The position numbers and the translations under genes were made by a program. DNA of 64,000 nt, from contig NZ_LISX01000007.1 of NCBI RefSeq assembly GCF_001905465.1, forward strand, positions 320,891 through 384,890. The letters run 5' to 3'. The stretch comes from Kitasatospora sp. CB01950 (GTDB lineage: Bacteria > Actinomycetota > Actinomycetes > Streptomycetales > Streptomycetaceae). Numbering within the stretch: the first letter of the stretch is position 1; each line of letters opens with the position of its first letter. Below, one piece after another: positions 36,709-45,260 of the stretch. Under the pieces are notes generated by a model. The model searched no databases, was not told the DNA's origin, and saw only the letters and a program-made list of their open reading frames with translations.

Positions 36709-37449
36709 TCAGCCGATCGCCCCGCCGATCAGGCGGCCCAGCAGGAAGGTGACGGCCGCGGCCGCGGCGCCCAGCGACAGCTGGCGCAGGCCGCTGAACC
36801 ACCAGGTGCGGGCGGTCACCCGGGCCACCGCGGCGCCGCAGCCGAACAGGCCGAGCATCGCCAGCAGCGCGGCCGGCCACAGCATGGTGGCGCCGAGCAG
36901 GTAGGGCAGCACGGGCAGCAGCGCACCCAGGGCGAAGCAGCCGAACGAGGAGACGGCGGCGACCAGCGGCGAGGGCAGGTCCTCCGGGTCCACGCCGAGC
37001 TCCTCGCGGGCGTGCACCGCGAGCAGGGTGTCCGGGTCGGCGGACAGCTGGCGGGCGACCTCCATGGCCAGCTCCGGGTCCACGCCCTTGGCCACGTACA
37101 GCTGCGCCAGCTCGGCCAGCTCGCCCTGCGGGTTGCGCCGCAGCTCGATCCGCTCGGCCTCCAGCTCGGCCTCCACCAGCTCACGCTGGGACGCCACCGA
37201 GGTGTACTCCCCCACCGCCATGGAGAACGCGCCAGCCGCCAGGCCGGCCAGTCCGGTCAGCACCACGGTGCTCGGCTCGGCGGCGCCGCCGACCACGCCG
37301 GTCATCAGCGCGAAGTTGGACACCAGGCCGTCCACCGCGCCGAACACGGCCGGCCGCAGCCAGCCGCCGTTGACGTCCCGGTGGTGGTCGGCGGCGGGTA
37401 TCCGCGGCTGCGAGTTGTCGGTGTGCTGGTCCGCGATGACGGCGCTCAT
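36709..37449 (-). CDS. VIT1/CCC1-family iron/manganese transporter
   Basis: Integral membrane protein, 246 aa, of the VIT1/CCC1 family that moves Fe2+ or Mn2+. Features: GWLRPAVFGAVDGLVSNFALMTGVVGG (helix 1 with the conserved Asp and Asn), GAFSMAVGEYTSVASQRE (helix 2), an acidic cytoplasmic segment (ELVEAELEAERIELRRNPQGELAEL and further glutamates) corresponding to the metal-binding domain, and three C-terminal helices. ATG 37449. An inverted repeat GAAACT/AGTTTC lies about 70-100 bases upstream and could be an operator. In bacteria these proteins probably export iron or manganese to prevent toxicity. Confidence 0.9.
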   Translation of the reverse strand: MSAVIADQHTDNSQPRIPAADHHRDVNGGWLRPAVFGAVDGLVSNFALMTGVVGGAAEPSTVVLTGLAGLAAGAFSMAVGEYTSVASQRELVEAELEAERIELRRNPQGELAELAQLYVAKGVDPELAMEVARQLSADPDTLLAVHAREELGVDPEDLPSPLVAAVSSFGCFALGALLPVLPYLLGATMLWPAALLAMLGLFGCGAAVARVTARTWWFSGLRQLSLGAAAAAVTFLLGRLIGGAIG

Positions 37450-37521
37450 GCTGTCGGCCTCCCCTTCCGGGCACGGCGAAGAACCCCCTGCCGGGTTCCG
37501 GACGGGCTGCTCGTGCCTCTC

Positions 37522-37549
37522 GAAACTAGCCGTTTGACCTGCGAGTTTC
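37522..37549 (-). promoter_or_regulatory. Possible operator upstream of the VIT-type transporter gene
   Basis: GAAACT (37522-37527) and AGTTTC (37544-37549) are inverted with centres 22 bases apart, two helical turns. On the minus strand the left arm overlaps a TAGTTT that could be a -10. It does not match the DtxR/IdeR consensus. A weak candidate only. Confidence 0.25.
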
Positions 37550-37578
37550 CAGCAAAGTAAGCCTGCCCAAAGGCAGTT

Positions 37579-37612
37579 GGGGCCGCCCCGCCGATGCTGG
37601 CGGAGCGGCCCC
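37579..37612 (-). terminator. Terminator after lgt
   Basis: GGGGCCGC (37579-37586) pairs with GCGGCCCC (37605-37612), with an inner CCGCC/GGCGG stem. It lies 22 bases beyond the lgt stop and separates lgt from the VIT gene. Confidence 0.7.
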
Positions 37613-37633
37613 GGGCCGGGTCAACTGCCGTGG

Positions 37634-38614
37634 TCAGGAGGACTTTTCGGAGTCCTGGACGTCCTTGGTGTCCTTGCCGTCCTTGCCGTCCGGCTTGTCC
37701 TCCGGGCCCTTGCCGTCCTTCGGCGTCTCGTCGGTCGAGACGTCCGCAGCCACGGCCACGGCCGCGGCCTCGGCGCGCTCGCGGGTGGCCTGCGGGTCGA
37801 TCTCGTCCGGGTCCTCGCGGCCGGGGCGCAGCCGGGCGGAGACCACCAGGTAGACCACCGCGCCGATGAAGACGAGGATCGCCACCCAGTCGTTCAGCCG
37901 CAGGCCGAAGAAGCGGTGCGCCTCGTCGATCCGCAGCCACTCGGTCCAGAACCGGCCGACCGTGTAGGCGGCGACGTACAGCGCGAAGGCCCGGCCGTGG
38001 CCGAGGGTGAAGCGCTTGTCGGCCCAGATCACCAGCACCGCGACCAGCACGCACCAGAGCGACTCGTACAGGAAGGTCGGGTGGTAGATGCCGGTGACGA
38101 CCTCGCCGTTGGGCAGGGTCTTGTCGATCTCCAGGCCCCAGGGCAGCGTGGTGGGCTTGCCGTACAGCTCCTGGTTGAACCAGTTGCCCCAGCGGCCGAT
38201 GGCCTGGGCGAGCGCGATGCCGGGGGCGAGCGCGTCGGCCCAGGCGGGCAGCGGGACGCCGCGGCGGCGGGCGCCGATCCAGGCGCCGACCGCACCGAAC
38301 GCGATGGCCCCCCAGATGCCGAGGCCGCCCTCCCAGATCTTCAGCGCGTCGAGCGGGTGCTTGCCCTCGCCGAAGTACAGCTGGTTGTCGGTGATGACGT
38401 GGTACAGCCGGCCGCCGACCAGGCCGAACGGCACCGCCCAGACCGCGATGTCGCCGACGGTGTGCTTGCCGCCGCCGCGGGCGACCCAGCGCCTGCTGCC
38501 GAGCCACACGGCCACGACGACACCGATGATGATGCAGAAGGCGTAGGCGCGCAGCGGGATGGGCCCCAGGTACAGGACGCCCCGCGACGGGCTCGGAATG
38601 TATGCGAGATCCAT
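37634..38614 (-). CDS. lgt: Prolipoprotein diacylglyceryl transferase
   Basis: Membrane enzyme that attaches diacylglycerol to the lipobox cysteine of prolipoproteins, such as LivK and the lipoprotein at 22.8 kb. 326 aa with seven predicted membrane helices. The Lgt signature reads GRWGNWFNQELYG and is intact; GGLGIWGAIAFGAVGAWI and HPTFLYESLW are also conserved. The C-terminal 60 residues form a charged Lys/Asp/Gly-rich cytoplasmic tail with short repeats (DGKDGKDTKD), common in actinobacterial Lgt. ATG 38614 follows GAGGG; an in-frame upstream ATG at 38656 is less likely. It lies downstream of the DsbA-like gene. Confidence 0.95.
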   Translation of the reverse strand: MDLAYIPSPSRGVLYLGPIPLRAYAFCIIIGVVVAVWLGSRRWVARGGGKHTVGDIAVWAVPFGLVGGRLYHVITDNQLYFGEGKHPLDALKIWEGGLGIWGAIAFGAVGAWIGARRRGVPLPAWADALAPGIALAQAIGRWGNWFNQELYGKPTTLPWGLEIDKTLPNGEVVTGIYHPTFLYESLWCVLVAVLVIWADKRFTLGHGRAFALYVAAYTVGRFWTEWLRIDEAHRFFGLRLNDWVAILVFIGAVVYLVVSARLRPGREDPDEIDPQATRERAEAAAVAVAADVSTDETPKDGKGPEDKPDGKDGKDTKDVQDSEKSS

Positions 38615-38704
38615 GACACCCTCGACGCTACCGTGTCCCGCCGGTCGTACCCGCACCGGAGCGGGTCACGGAAGCGTCACTCTCCCGGTCGAGTCCTCCG
38701 GCGG

Positions 38705-39562
38705 TCAGGGCGAGGGCGAGGTGTTGGTCTCGGCGGCGGTCGAGCTGGGCGCCGGGCTCTGCCCGTGCGAGCCGGGGGTGCCGAGCTGCTTGCCCTGGTT
38801 GGCCTCGTCCACCCACTTGACCAGGTTCTCCGGGCTGATCTGCTCGTCGCCCTTCTTCGGGTAGATCGGCTGGCCGTTGAGCAGCACCGTGGGCGTGGAC
38901 TTGAAGCTGGACTTGTCGAAGTCCTGCTGCACCGCGGAGACCCAGCCGCCGAAGGTGTTGGTGTTGACGCAGGACTGGAACTCGGGGTTGTCCAGGCCCG
39001 GGACCTGCTTGCCGAGGTCGATCAGGGTCTGCTTGTTCCCGAAGGTGTCCTCGGTCTCGCCGGGCTGGTTGCGGTACAGCACGTCGTGGTAGTCCCGGAA
39101 GTGCCCGGCGTTCTGCGCGCAACCCAGCGCGTTGGCACCGTACTTGGAGCCGTTGCCGCCCAGCGAGCGGTCGATGAACGAGACGATGTGGTAGTTGACG
39201 AAGATCTTGCCGGCGTCCTCCAGCTGGTCGACGGTCGGCGAGAAGGTGCGCTCGAAGCTGCCGCAGGCCGGGCAGCGCGGGTCCTCGTAGACGGTGAGGG
39301 TGGACGGGGCGTTGTCGGCGCCGACCGGGATGATCAGATTCTTGTCGCCGATGGTGCCGGCGGGGGCGGCGGTCGGCGTCTCCGGCTTGGAGCGCTGGTT
39401 CTGCACCACCACGCCGACCACCACGGCGGCGGCGATCACGGCGATCACCGCGCCGCCGACCACCACCTTCTTGTTCCGCTTCGCCCGGGCCTCCTGGCCC
39501 GCCCGTTCCTCCAGCATCCGCTCACGGGCGCTGCGCTTGCCTTCTCGGTTCTTGTCGCTCAT
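38705..39562 (-). CDS. Membrane-anchored DsbA-like thioredoxin-fold protein
   Basis: Predicted extracytoplasmic thiol-disulfide oxidoreductase, 285 aa. A Lys/Arg-rich N-terminus is followed by one membrane helix (residues about 33-53, VVVGGAVIAVIAAAVVVGVVV) and a DsbA/thioredoxin_4 domain with the active-site motif CPAC (C97, C100). The cis-proline loop is STPTVLLNG. Two further cysteines (LGCAQN, QSCVN) lie in the helical insert. I use ATG 39562 (MSDKNREGK); ATG 39577 (MAEDL) is possible. With the upstream MauE-like gene it forms a likely disulfide-forming pair. Confidence 0.9.
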   Translation of the reverse strand: MSDKNREGKRSARERMLEERAGQEARAKRNKKVVVGGAVIAVIAAAVVVGVVVQNQRSKPETPTAAPAGTIGDKNLIIPVGADNAPSTLTVYEDPRCPACGSFERTFSPTVDQLEDAGKIFVNYHIVSFIDRSLGGNGSKYGANALGCAQNAGHFRDYHDVLYRNQPGETEDTFGNKQTLIDLGKQVPGLDNPEFQSCVNTNTFGGWVSAVQQDFDKSSFKSTPTVLLNGQPIYPKKGDEQISPENLVKWVDEANQGKQLGTPGSHGQSPAPSSTAAETNTSPSP

Positions 39563-39622
39563 GAGGTCTTCTGCCATGGTCCAGGGGTCGGTTCTCTTCG
39601 ATGGGTGGGCGGGACGGGCGGG

Positions 39623-40135
39623 TCAGGCGGCCAGCCAGGCGTCCGCGGAGAGCTTGGTGCGGGGGCGGAAGATCAGCCACGCCGACAGCAGCAGGAAGCC
39701 GGTGTCGCGGAGGATCTCCTGCAGGTACTTGGTCTGCGACTCGTCCACCGTGCCGCCGCCGCCGAAGCAGCCGCAGTCGATCGAGATGCCGCGCGCCCAG
39801 GCGGAGGAGATGCCGGCGATGAACACCAGCAGCAGCGTCGCGGAGATCAACGCCACCACCCGGGTGCCGAGGCCGATCACCAGCAGGACGGCCAGGGCGA
39901 GTTCGAGGAACGGCAGCCCCCAGCCGACCGGCTTCACCAGCGACTCCGGCAGGATCTCGTAGGCCCGCACGGCCTGCGCCGCCTCCGCCGGGTCGGAGAC
40001 CTTCGCCAGGCCGGCCCAGCCCCACACCACGGCCAGGCCCAGCCGCACCGCCAGCCCGAACCACTCCGCCGCCGGCCCGTCCACCACCCGGCGGAACCCG
40101 CCCACCCGGTCGTGTTCGGCCTGCTGACTGGCCAT
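39623..40135 (-). CDS. MauE/DoxX-family membrane redox protein
   Basis: 170 aa, four predicted membrane helices, of the MauE/DoxX-like superfamily. Conserved parts: RLGLAVVWGWAGLAKVSDP, RAYEILP, PFLELALAVLLVIGLGTRVVA and, before the last helix, IDCGCFGGGG with C121 and C123. The CxC pair in this position suggests dithiol chemistry, and MauE-type proteins are thought to assist disulfide formation in partners. ATG 40135 has GAGGGGG just upstream. It lies 60 bases upstream of the DsbA-like gene and is probably the membrane electron acceptor for it (inference from pairing). Confidence 0.85.
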   Translation of the reverse strand: MASQQAEHDRVGGFRRVVDGPAAEWFGLAVRLGLAVVWGWAGLAKVSDPAEAAQAVRAYEILPESLVKPVGWGLPFLELALAVLLVIGLGTRVVALISATLLLVFIAGISSAWARGISIDCGCFGGGGTVDESQTKYLQEILRDTGFLLLSAWLIFRPRTKLSADAWLAA

Positions 40136-40264
40136 CAGTTCCCCCTCGGGTGCGCTCCACCGTTTCCTGCCTGATGAACCGTAGGGGATGAGGTGTGGTT
40201 CCTCCATATTCGCCAGTTACGCCGGACGAGTGACGTTATATGGTCGTACGTCCGATTCTTCGGA

Positions 40265-40435
40265 TCATCGCCCCGGCGGTCCGCACTCCGCCTCCGACTG
40301 CTGGCACACCACCGCCCGCTCCGCGCCCCGGCGCGCCAACTCCCGTTCCACGCCGCCGGTTCCGACCAGTGCGGCGGCCAGCGCCAGGCCGGCCGCCAGC
40401 GCCCGCAGCAGGACCGCCTTGTGCACCCGAGCCAT
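40265..40435 (-). CDS. Small hypothetical protein with an N-terminal hydrophobic segment
   Basis: A 56-codon ORF. It begins MARVHKAVLLRALAAG, continues in an Ala/Leu-rich stretch that would be a signal anchor or membrane helix, then a charged segment (VERELARRGAERAVV) and two cysteines near the end (VCQQ, AECG). ATG 40435 has AAGGG seven bases upstream, the best ribosome-binding site in this spacer, and third positions are nearly all G or C. It lies between the roadblock gene and the MauE-like gene on the same strand. I recognise no family. The evidence is codon pattern, ribosome-binding site and hydropathy only. Confidence 0.5.
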   Translation of the reverse strand: MARVHKAVLLRALAAGLALAAALVGTGGVERELARRGAERAVVCQQSEAECGPPGR

Positions 40436-40559
40436 CCGCACGCCCTTCCGCCGACGAACCGCCTTCCCCGGTCAACGGCGGCGGACGGCCCCACGTACCA
40501 GGCGGCCGGAGATTTCACCCGTACCGGTGACCGGCCGTCCGACGGACGGCAGAACGCCG

Positions 40560-40591
40560 AACGGGGCCCCGGCCACGGCCGGGGCCCCGTT
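40560..40591 (-). terminator. Hairpin after the roadblock gene cluster
   Basis: AACGGGGCCCCGGCC (40560-40574) and GGCCGGGGCCCCGTT (40577-40591) are perfect inverted 15-mers around AC. It lies 24 bases downstream of the leftward roadblock gene's stop. Confidence 0.8.
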
Positions 40592-40614
40592 CGGAGCGAG
40601 TGCGCGACGCGGTC

Positions 40615-41004
40615 CTAGACGGCGGGGACCGCCCCGAAGAGTTCGCCCAGCCGGCGGATCGTCGCGGGGGACTCGCGGTACAGGCCGGCCAGGTCCAGGC
40701 CCTCGTCGCCCAGGATCATCAGCAGCGCCCGGTCGCCGATCGCCAGCACCACGACGTAGCCGCCGTTGCAGCGGGTGACGACGTCGCGCAGGCCCCCCAG
40801 GCCGACCTCGGCGGCGGTGCGCTGCCCGAGACCGAGCATGGCGGCCGACAGCGCGGCGGCCGACTCGGGGTGGACGGCTGCCGTGTCGGCGGCCACCAGC
40901 AGGCCGTCGGCGGTCGAGACCACACTCTCGGCGATCCCCATGACCCGTTCACGGAGGGACTTCAGCTGGGCCAGGACTGCGGCGGGCGACGTCTGACTGC
41001 TCAT
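40615..41004 (-). CDS. Roadblock/LC7-domain protein
   Basis: 129 aa. The fold pattern fits roadblock/LC7: a long first helix (AVLAQLKSLRERVMGIAESVV), strand-turn STADGLLVAADTA, the helix ESAAALSAAMLGLGQRTAAEVG, then GGYVVVLAIGDRALLMILGDEGLDLAGLYRE. In Streptomyces such proteins usually accompany GTPases, for example CvnB with CvnD in conservons; no GTPase gene is present here. ATG 41004 overlaps the preceding stop (ATGA), so it is co-translated with the DUF4388-like protein. Role unknown; probably a dimeric scaffold or regulator of a small GTPase or cell-surface system. Confidence 0.85.
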   Translation of the reverse strand: MSSQTSPAAVLAQLKSLRERVMGIAESVVSTADGLLVAADTAAVHPESAAALSAAMLGLGQRTAAEVGLGGLRDVVTRCNGGYVVVLAIGDRALLMILGDEGLDLAGLYRESPATIRRLGELFGAVPAV

Positions 41005-41975
41005 GGTGCGCTCTTCTCGGTCTTCTCGGTCTGCCAGGTCGATTCGGTGGGCACGGGCGGTGCGGCCTGCGCGGACGGCCCGGTCCGCTCGGCCCGGCGC
41101 TCCGGCGTCCCGTCCGCGCCGACCGGGGCGCGACGCCCCGGAATCCGGCGCGGCAGTGGTCCGGTGACGCCCGGCGGCGGTCCGGCGGGCGGCGTGCGCA
41201 GACCGATGGCCGGTCCGCCCGGGGCGGCGGGCGCCGGCTCCCGGTGGAGCAGGTGCCGGGCGTCCATCCGGACCAGGTCGAGCATCACCGCGAACACCCC
41301 GCGCCCGAGGGCGAATCCGAGGTCGCGGGCGGTGCGTCGGCCGGTGGCCGCGGCCAGCAGTTCCCGGTACCGGGCCGGAATCCCCGCCGTCGCCGCCCCG
41401 GCCTGCCCGGCGGGGCGAATCCGGACCCGGGCCAGTGCGCCGGGCGGACTCCCGAGCCGGGTCAGCAGGGACACCCGCCGGGCGGTCTCCTCGAAGAGCC
41501 TTCGCGGTTCGATGCCCGGCCGCAGCGCGATCCGGGCGGGCGCGTCCGCCTCGGCGACCTGCCAGCCGCCGGGTCGGCTCAGCACCAGGGCGAAGGCCGC
41601 GTCGAAGAGGGCGGACGCGCAGACGGTCTCCAGTTCGGCGGCGCCGATCGTCCCCCGGGCCACCAGCACCGCGCCCAGGTCCCCGTGGGCGCCCGAGGGG
41701 AGGTCGGCCACCGCGGCCGTCCAGTCCGCCTCGGCGATCCGCCCGGACCTGAGCAGCAGTGTCCCGACGGCGGGGGCGCCGGGGGTCTCGATCGCGGTGA
41801 TCAGCCCCCGCTCCAGGTGGATCGTGCCGCCGGGCGTGCTGGCGACGACGATCGAGCCGGTGAACTCCGCCTTGCGCAGCGTCAGCAGCAGGGCCGGAAC
41901 ATTGCGCGCGGCGGACGGGTCGGACGGGTCCGCGGACCGCCAGGACCGGTCGGCGCCGCCCGGGGCACCGGTCAC
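41001..41975 (-). CDS. DUF4388-like protein with disordered C-terminal tail
   Basis: 324 aa, GTG start at 41975. Residues about 24-70 resemble the DUF4388/PatA N-terminal domain (NVPALLLTLRKAEFTGSIVV, GGTIHLERGLITAIETPG). The segment LGTLLLRSGRIAEADW with GDLGAVLVARGTIGAAEL recalls the type II secretion ATPase N-terminal repeat. A helical segment follows, and the last 80 residues are Pro/Arg-rich and presumably disordered. It overlaps both neighbours by four bases, so it is in one operon with two roadblock-fold proteins. In other bacteria DUF4388 proteins belong to gliding, polarity and signalling systems. No specific function can be given. Confidence 0.75.
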   Translation of the reverse strand: MTGAPGGADRSWRSADPSDPSAARNVPALLLTLRKAEFTGSIVVASTPGGTIHLERGLITAIETPGAPAVGTLLLRSGRIAEADWTAAVADLPSGAHGDLGAVLVARGTIGAAELETVCASALFDAAFALVLSRPGGWQVAEADAPARIALRPGIEPRRLFEETARRVSLLTRLGSPPGALARVRIRPAGQAGAATAGIPARYRELLAAATGRRTARDLGFALGRGVFAVMLDLVRMDARHLLHREPAPAAPGGPAIGLRTPPAGPPPGVTGPLPRRIPGRRAPVGADGTPERRAERTGPSAQAAPPVPTESTWQTEKTEKSAP

Positions 41976-42331
41976 GTCAGCAGGCCCTTGGCCAGGTCGG
42001 CGCTCTGCCGGATCGCCAGGGCCAGATTGGTGCGGGTACGGTCCAGCACGGTGGCCAGCAGCAGCGGGTCGCCCCGGCGCGGGACCAGCTGGACGACCTG
42101 GTGGTGGCGGGTGGTGGTGACCACCAGGCTCTCCAGCTCACCCGCGGCCCCGGCCGCACCGAGCCCTTCGCCGATCAGCGCCGCCAGTTCGGCGAGTTCG
42201 GCGCCCGTGCCCAGCGGCCGGTACTCCCCGACGGCGTGGTGGCCCAGGCCCGAAACGGCGTCGACGACGACGGCGCCAACCGTCCCGGGGGAATCGAGCA
42301 CCTCGGAGAGGGACGCTTCGAGTGCGCGCAC
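41972..42331 (-). CDS. Small roadblock-fold protein, paralogue of the divergent gene
   Basis: 119 aa, GTG start at 42331. It aligns by eye with the 121-residue product of the divergent gene at 42475: VGAVVVDAVSGLG against IGVALVDYESGMS, and LDRTRTNLALAIRQ against LDRSRGNLALARHG. The alternating strand-helix-strand layout fits a roadblock/longin-like fold. It is the first gene of the leftward operon, followed with a four-base overlap by the DUF4388-like gene. Function unknown. Confidence 0.72.
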   Translation of the reverse strand: MRALEASLSEVLDSPGTVGAVVVDAVSGLGHHAVGEYRPLGTGAELAELAALIGEGLGAAGAAGELESLVVTTTRHHQVVQLVPRRGDPLLLATVLDRTRTNLALAIRQSADLAKGLLT

Positions 42332-42474
42332 CAGTACCCCTTCGCTTTCCGAACTCCTGCGCAGCGTACTTTATTGCACGAATCCCGCACGATGCCCCGG
42401 GGCAACTCTTCTTGCTAACTTGTCCCCTGAACACGGGAGTTCTGCCCGGAATTCACGCAAAGGACGAACAGCTC

Positions 42475-42840
42475 ATGAACATTGACAGCGCGCTCGCGGA
42501 GGCCATGGGCATCGAGGGTGCCATCGGGGTGGCCCTGGTCGACTACGAGAGCGGCATGTCACTCGGGTTCCTCGGCGGCAGCCAGCAGCTCGACCTGGAA
42601 ATCGCGGCAGCCGCGAACACCGAGGTCGTCCGGGCGAAGATGCGGGCGCTGGCCGCGCTGTCGATCGACGAGACCATCGAGGACGTCCTGATCACCCTGA
42701 GCGGCCAGTACCACCTGATCCGCCCGCTGGCCAGCAGCCAGGGCTCGCTCTTCCTCTACCTGGCGCTGGACCGCTCGCGCGGCAACCTGGCGCTCGCCCG
42801 GCACGGCCTCAAGCGGATCGAGTCCTCCCTGGCGATCTAG
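42475..42840 (+). CDS. Small roadblock-fold protein, divergent paralogue
   Basis: 121 aa, ATG 42475 with AAAGGA about 10 bases upstream. Sequence: an N-terminal helix, IGVALVDYESGMSLGFLGG, a Leu/Ala helix (LDLEIAAAANTEVVRAKMRALAAL), IEDVLITLSGQYHLIRPL, then the shared C-terminal block LDRSRGNLALARHGLKRIE. It is the only rightward member of the cluster; 143 bases separate it from its paralogue. Its TAG stop lies at the edge of a 62-nt perfect palindrome. It could form a heterodimer with the paralogue, since roadblock proteins dimerise (inference). Confidence 0.75.
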   Translation: MNIDSALAEAMGIEGAIGVALVDYESGMSLGFLGGSQQLDLEIAAAANTEVVRAKMRALAALSIDETIEDVLITLSGQYHLIRPLASSQGSLFLYLALDRSRGNLALARHGLKRIESSLAI

Positions 42841-42900
42841 TGTCGCGGCAGGCAGCCTTCGCCCCGTCGCGACGGGGCGAAGGCTGCCTGCCGCGACACT
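42839..42900. terminator. 62-nt perfect palindrome overlapping a stop codon
   Basis: Bases 42839-42869 are the exact reverse complement of 42870-42900: 31-base arms around GTCG/CGAC, with no mismatch. The left arm begins inside the TAG stop of the roadblock gene. The hairpin would be exceptionally stable and probably ends this gene and protects its 3' end; it can also block leftward or rightward read-through toward trpA. It is the longest perfect inverted repeat I found in the window. Confidence 0.9.
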
Positions 42901-42901
42901 G

Positions 42902-42925
42902 GGGCCTGTCCGGTCGGACAGGCCC
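42902..42925. terminator. Second hairpin immediately after the palindrome
   Basis: GGGCCTGTCCG (42902-42912) and CGGACAGGCCC (42915-42925) form an 11-bp perfect stem, starting one base beyond the 62-nt palindrome. The two form a tandem pair. The following stretch to about 43095 holds no gene I can support. Confidence 0.75.
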
Positions 42926-43097
42926 TGGGCCCGTTCTCCCGGGGCTTTCCCGGCAGGATCGGGCCGGGCAAAAGACCGGGCGGCGAAACAATGCGTGAGG
43001 GTCCGACTACTGCGGGCCAGATCGGGGAATTCCGGCCAGGAATTCCGCCGGCGCGGGCCGGGAAATGGCGTGACTTTCCGGTGACCGACCGTCATGT

Positions 43098-43152
43098 CCG
43101 CCCCGGTGTTCCGCCGTTCCCCTGCGGGGCGGTCGGCGGAACACCGGGGCGG
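43098..43152. terminator. Terminator after trpA
   Basis: An 18-bp perfect stem, 43098-43115 (CCGCCCCGGTGTTCCGCC) against 43135-43152, with a 19-base loop that itself contains CCCC/GGGG. It lies just beyond the trpA stop (43161) and ends the trp operon. Confidence 0.88.
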
Positions 43153-43160
43153 CGGAGCCG

Positions 43161-43970
43161 TCAGCGGCGGCGGACGCCTGCGGCCAGGTCGGCGGCCAGC
43201 TCCCGGACGGCGGTCAGGCCGGCCTCCGGGTCGGCGGCCTCCAGCAGGCGCTTGACGAACGCGGAGCCGACGATCACGCCGTCCGCGAAGGCCGCGACCT
43301 CGGCGGCCTGCTCGGCGTTGGAGACGCCCAGGCCGACGCAGACCGGCAGCGGCGTGGCGGCACGGGTGCGGGCCACCAGGTCCTCGGCCAGGTTGCCGAC
43401 CGCGGAACGGGTGCCGGTGACACCCATCACGGCGGCGGCGTAGACGAAGCCGGAGCCGGCCGCGGTGACCTCGGCCAGGCGGGCGTCCTTGGAGGACGGG
43501 GCGACCACGAACACGGTGTCCAGGCCGTGCTCCTCGGCGGCCTTGCGCCACTCCGCGGACTCCTCGACCGGCAGGTCGGGCAGGATGCAGCCCGCGCCGC
43601 CGGCCGCGGCCAGGTCGGCCGCGAACCGGGCCACGCCGTAGCGGTCGACCGGGTTCCAGTACGTCATCACCAGCACCGGCGTGGCCGGGTGGGCGGCGGC
43701 GACCTCGGCGACGGTGCGCAGCACGTCCTTGATCTTCACGCCGCCGCGCAGCGCGATGTCGTCGGCGGTCTGGATGACCGCGCCGTCCAGCACCGGGTCG
43801 GAGTGCGGCAGGCCGACCTCGACGACGTCGCAGCCGCCCTCGATCAGCGCGTTGATCGCGGCGATGCCGCCGTCGACGGTCGGGAAGCCGGCCGGCAGGT
43901 AGCCGATCAGGGCGGCCCGGCCCTCGGCCTTGGCGGCGGCGAGGGCGGTGGTGAGCTGGGTGTCGGCCAT
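43161..43970 (-). CDS. trpA: Tryptophan synthase, alpha subunit
   Basis: Cleaves indole-3-glycerol phosphate to indole and glyceraldehyde 3-phosphate; 269 aa TIM barrel. Key motifs: GCDVVEVGLPHSDPVLDGAVIQ with the catalytic Glu, and CILPDLPVEESAEWR with the catalytic Asp. The phosphate-binding C-terminal part VGLGVSNAEQAAEVAAFADGVIVGSAFVK is intact. ATG 43970 lies two bases after the trpB stop. It forms the alpha2-beta2 complex with TrpB and is last in the operon. Confidence 0.97.
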   Translation of the reverse strand: MADTQLTTALAAAKAEGRAALIGYLPAGFPTVDGGIAAINALIEGGCDVVEVGLPHSDPVLDGAVIQTADDIALRGGVKIKDVLRTVAEVAAAHPATPVLVMTYWNPVDRYGVARFAADLAAAGGAGCILPDLPVEESAEWRKAAEEHGLDTVFVVAPSSKDARLAEVTAAGSGFVYAAAVMGVTGTRSAVGNLAEDLVARTRAATPLPVCVGLGVSNAEQAAEVAAFADGVIVGSAFVKRLLEAADPEAGLTAVRELAADLAAGVRRR

Positions 43971-43972
43971 GA

Positions 43973-45205
<1,233 letters not shown>

Positions 45206-45260
45206 GGACAGTCCTCTGTCTGGAAGTGGACGGCGTGAAGATGGAACGGGCGGCGAGTGC

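Noticed and set aside
36470..36904. Rightward 144-codon frame upstream of and into the VIT gene
   Set aside because: It overlaps the VIT coding region in antisense and has no ribosome-binding site or domain.
37634..37760. Short repeats GTCCTTGCC near the lgt 3' end
   Set aside because: They encode the charged Lys/Asp/Gly tail of Lgt and are in frame; not a separate element.
40135..40518. A 127-codon leftward frame over the MauE-upstream spacer
   Set aside because: It is rich in Arg and Trp with no domain and overlaps the better 56-codon frame, which has a ribosome-binding site and hydrophobic start.
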